DNA from: Streptomyces rhizoryzae
GTDB taxonomy: Bacteria; Actinomycetota; Actinomycetes; Streptomycetales; Streptomycetaceae
Length of the DNA stretch: 64,000 nucleotides
NCBI RefSeq assembly: GCF_023155275.1
Contig: NZ_JALMUV010000012.1
Span: forward strand, 62,001 to 126,000
Reading direction: 5' to 3'
The notes beneath the pieces were generated by a model. That model saw only the letters and a list, made by a program, of their open reading frames with translations. It made no database searches and had not been told where the DNA came from. Below are positions 61,900 to 64,000 of the stretch, in pieces. How positions within the stretch are numbered: position 1 is the stretch's first letter; every line of letters begins with the position of its first letter. A program made the position numbers and the translations under genes.

Positions 61900-62262
61900 A
61901 TGGGGCCTGTGAGCGCCCACCCGTCACCCACGAGCACCCTGCGGCCGCACCACGGCAGCCTCAGCGTCCCGGTCGAGATCGAGCGTCCGGAGACCAGTGA
62001 GGCGCCGTTCGCGGTACCCGAGCCGGACGTCCCGTGGGTCACCGTCGTTCACAACGACCCCGTGAACCTCATGAGCTATGTCTCCTACGTCTTCCAGACG
62101 TACTTCGGCTACTCCAAGGACAAGGCGCACCGGCTGATGCTCGACGTCCACCACAAGGGCCGCGCGGTGGTCTCCAGCGGCAGCCGCGAGGAAATGGAGC
62201 GCGACGTGCAGGCGATGCACGGCTACGGACTGTGGGCGACCCTCCAGCAGGACCGCGGATGA
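61900..62262 (+). CDS. clpS: ATP-dependent Clp protease adaptor ClpS
   Basis: A 120-residue adaptor that recognises N-degron substrates and hands them to ClpA/ClpC-ClpP. The core [32 protein letters not shown] contains the conserved VHNDP segment that forms the ligand pocket, and the C-terminal helix [32 protein letters not shown] is typical. ATG at 61900 is chosen; GTG at 61909 is an alternative. It overlaps the DUF2017 gene by ATGA. Confidence 0.93.
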   Translation: MGPVSAHPSPTSTLRPHHGSLSVPVEIERPETSEAPFAVPEPDVPWVTVVHNDPVNLMSYVSYVFQTYFGYSKDKAHRLMLDVHHKGRAVVSSGSREEMERDVQAMHGYGLWATLQQDRG

Positions 62263-62852
62263 CCGGCCAGTTCGAACCGCTGCCCGGGGGCGGCGCGGCC
62301 GCCCCGCTCGACGAGGTCGAGATCTCCATCCTGCGCAGCCTCGCCGTCCAGCTGCTGGAGCTGATCGGCCCGGGCGCCGAGCCCGCCGGCTCCGGCGAGG
62401 ACGACATGCTGGCCGCGCTGTTCGCCGAGGGCCCCAGCGAGCCGCCCTCCGACCCGGTCCTGGCGCGCCTCTTCCCGGACGCCTACGGCGGGCCCGACGC
62501 GGTCCCCGACGACGGCGTGCGGGCCGCCTCGGCGGAGTTCCGCCGCTACACCGAGAACGACCTGCGGGCCCGCAAGCGGGAGGACGCGCTGGCGCTGATC
62601 CGCGCGCTGGACGCGCTGTCGGCGGAGAGCGGCGGCGCGGTGCTGCGGCTCAAGCCGGACGAGTGCCGGCAGTGGCTCGGTGCGCTCAACGACCTCCGGC
62701 TCGCCATCGGCACCCGGCTGGAGGTCACCGACGAGGACGACGGCGGGGAGCTGCTGCGGCTGCCGGACAGCGATCCGCGCAAGCCGATGGTGCTGGCCTA
62801 CTTCTGGCTGGGCGGCCTCCAGGAGACCCTCGTCGAGGCGTTGACCGGCTGA
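62259..62852 (+). CDS. DUF2017 family protein
   Basis: A 197-residue, mostly helical, acidic protein of the actinobacterial DUF2017 family, whose genes regularly follow clpS. Typical stretches are [57 protein letters not shown] and [15 protein letters not shown]. The start overlaps the clpS stop by 4 bp, so coupled expression and a link to protein turnover are likely. Confidence 0.88.
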   Translation: MTGQFEPLPGGGAAAPLDEVEISILRSLAVQLLELIGPGAEPAGSGEDDMLAALFAEGPSEPPSDPVLARLFPDAYGGPDAVPDDGVRAASAEFRRYTENDLRARKREDALALIRALDALSAESGGAVLRLKPDECRQWLGALNDLRLAIGTRLEVTDEDDGGELLRLPDSDPRKPMVLAYFWLGGLQETLVEALTG

Positions 62853-63085
62853 TCGCGCGGCCGCCGCTTTGAGCGGGTGTCCGCACCGTCCCGTCCGCCG
62901 TCCGGCGCCCGGCCGCCCTCCGGGCGAACGGCGCGACTTCACGGACACCCCCTGGCGCGGGTTCGCTCAGCGGAGGCTCAAATCCGGATAACGATCCCAT
63001 CACCACACCCGTGCGGTGTGCGGTAAAACCTACTCATTGTCCTGTTTTTCGTGTGGAGTGGATCACTGCGTCCCTGGTCGGTCTC

Positions 63086-63118
63086 CGGCAGGTCGTGATA
63101 AAAGTTCTCGACCTGCCG
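63086..63118 (+). repeat. Perfect 10-bp inverted repeat in the permease leader
   Basis: CGGCAGGTCG (63086-63095) and CGACCTGCCG (63109-63118) are separated by the AT-rich loop TGATAAAAGTTCT. It would form a stable RNA hairpin 131 bp before the start codon. Confidence 0.65.
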
Positions 63119-63192
63119 TGAGTGACGCCACCCCTGTCGCTGCGGGAGCGCTGAGCCGGCCGACCGTCGGCGTGCAGGAACTCCATCCGGGG

Positions 63193-63209
63193 GGATCGGG
63201 ACCCGATCC
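63193..63209. repeat. Palindrome near the permease start
   Basis: GGATCGGG-A-CCCGATCC is a perfect 8-bp-arm palindrome around one central base, 40 bp upstream of the start codon. Its size and position fit a transcription-factor operator or an RNA hairpin controlling ribosome access. Confidence 0.55.
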
Positions 63210-63248
63210 GGAAAGAACCGGGTCGGTATGGAGAAAGGCGCACCACTC

Positions 63249-64000
63249 ATGACCTCTGTGCAGGTCGACAAACACCGCGACGGCAACGAGGCCGCTGGCA
63301 AGGCTCCCGAAGAGGGCTACCAGCGGGGTCTGGGCAATCGCCAGATCCAGATGATCGCCATTGGTGGCGCCATCGGTACCGGCTTGTTCCTCGGAGCGGG
63401 CAAGGCCATTTCCAAGGCCGGACCGAGCATCATCCTGGCGTACGCCATCGTCGGTCTGGTCATCTTCCTCATCATGCGGGCCCTGGGCGAACTGCTCATG
63501 TACCGGCCCGTCTCCGGCTCGTTCTCCGAGTACGGCCGGGAATTCCTCGGCCCGTTCATCGGATTCGTCACGGGCTGGACGTACTGGCTCTTCTGGGTCG
63601 TCACCGGCATCACGGAAGTGACCGCCGCGGCCACCTACGTCCAGTACTGGAACAAAGGCATACCGCAATGGGTTTCGGCGCTGGTCTTCACCGTCGCGCT
63701 CTTCGGTATCAACCTGATCTCGGTGAAGATCTTCGGTGAACTGGAATTCTGGTTCTCGATGGTCAAGGTCACCGCGATCATCGGCATGATCCTTATCGGT
63801 CTCGGCGTCATCACCCTCGGTTTCTCCAAGGCCGGTGACACCGCCTCGTTCACCCTGCTCTGGTCGCACGGCGGCTTTTTCCCCAAGGGCATCGGCGGCA
63901 CGCTGATGACCCTCCAGATCGTGATGTTCGCCTTCCTCGCCGTCGAACTCGTCGGCGTCACCGCGGGCGAGGCGACCGACCCGAAGAAGGTCCTCCCCAA
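63249..64000 (+). CDS. Amino acid permease (APC superfamily), N-terminal part
   Basis: The first 250 codons of a permease, cut by the window end. The N-terminal pattern GLGNRQIQMIAIGGAIGTGLFLGAGKAISKAGPS is the diagnostic first helix of the GabP/ProY/AnsP group, and GELLMYRPVSGSFSEYGREFLGP the second. At least six membrane helices are visible. The substrate may be GABA, proline, asparagine or another amino acid. ATG at 63249 follows GAGAAAGG; ATG at 63228 is in frame and possible. Codon use is heavily biased to C-ending codons, suggesting good expression. Confidence 0.9.
   Translation, partial: MTSVQVDKHRDGNEAAGKAPEEGYQRGLGNRQIQMIAIGGAIGTGLFLGAGKAISKAGPSIILAYAIVGLVIFLIMRALGELLMYRPVSGSFSEYGREFLGPFIGFVTGWTYWLFWVVTGITEVTAAATYVQYWNKGIPQWVSALVFTVALFGINLISVKIFGELEFWFSMVKVTAIIGMILIGLGVITLGFSKAGDTASFTLLWSHGGFFPKGIGGTLMTLQIVMFAFLAVELVGVTAGEATDPKKVLP

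Larger units (their letters stand above)
62853..63248 (+). promoter_or_regulatory. Structured leader of the amino-acid permease gene
   Basis: A 396-bp gap, markedly AT-richer around 63020-63060. It begins with GGGTGTCCG (62875-62883) complementary to CGGACACCC (62941-62949), probably the terminator region of the upstream operon. CCGGATAACG (62984-62993) is shared with the M6 protease upstream region. Two further inverted repeats are listed separately. No gene is seen. Confidence 0.5.

Overview
The window reads as chromosomal DNA from a Streptomyces-like actinomycete. GC is very high with strong GC3 bias and many GTG starts. Genus markers are present: an SsgA-like protein, NnaR, a CGNR-type regulator, DUF4232/DUF3039/DUF2510 proteins, and a tmRNA tag of the form ANTKRDSFALAA. 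From memory, the gene order follows the S. coelicolor core from about SCO2968 (ftsX) down to about SCO2915. No insertion sequence, integrase, CRISPR array or rRNA is visible.

Layout. 1-2413: tail of ftsX, an S41 protease, smpB and its partner tmRNA gene ssrA. 2460-11670: two transporters, a LysR regulator, a lipoprotein, an orphan lasso-cyclase-like asparagine synthetase homologue, the nitrate pair narK-nnaR (with a good GlnR-box match upstream) and a methyltransferase. 11681-12484: an operator-like array and a CGNR regulator. 12624-19976: helD, an ACT-domain malic enzyme behind a structured leader, the nucleoid protein HU, murA and a YqgE protein. 20238-25310: a hypothetical protein, a divergent LysR/MFS pair, DUF3039 and a GH20 hexosaminidase. 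25542-31328: a three-subunit xanthine-dehydrogenase-like operon with two strong oddities. 31500-38563: tRNA-Cys, a hydrolase-like protein lacking its serine, an MFS exporter, an SF2 helicase, an IclR regulator, a Lon-like protease and a secreted protein. 38711-42549: a complete glycine betaine/choline-type ABC transporter. 42592-45786: an AsnC regulator divergent from hpd, then a GlcD-type oxidase.

45787-50971 looks like an accessory insertion. It holds two truncated genes meeting tail-in, a DegT aminotransferase with a TTA codon coupled to a NUDIX gene, and an HTH regulator plus NUDIX pair facing two small Streptomyces-type genes. Core synteny then resumes: an L7/L12-like membrane protein, a flavin disulfide reductase, ssgG, two RDD proteins, a secreted M6 protease, the NAD-salvage genes pncA and pncB, clpS with a coupled DUF2017 gene, and the start of an amino-acid permease with an unusually structured leader.

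No single locus is a clear-cut new system. The best candidates for new biology are the orphan macrocyclase at 5670-7571 and the xanthine-dehydrogenase-like operon, whose molybdenum subunit lacks the family catalytic glutamate and whose Fe-S subunit carries a disordered, tryptophan-punctuated extension of about 640 residues.
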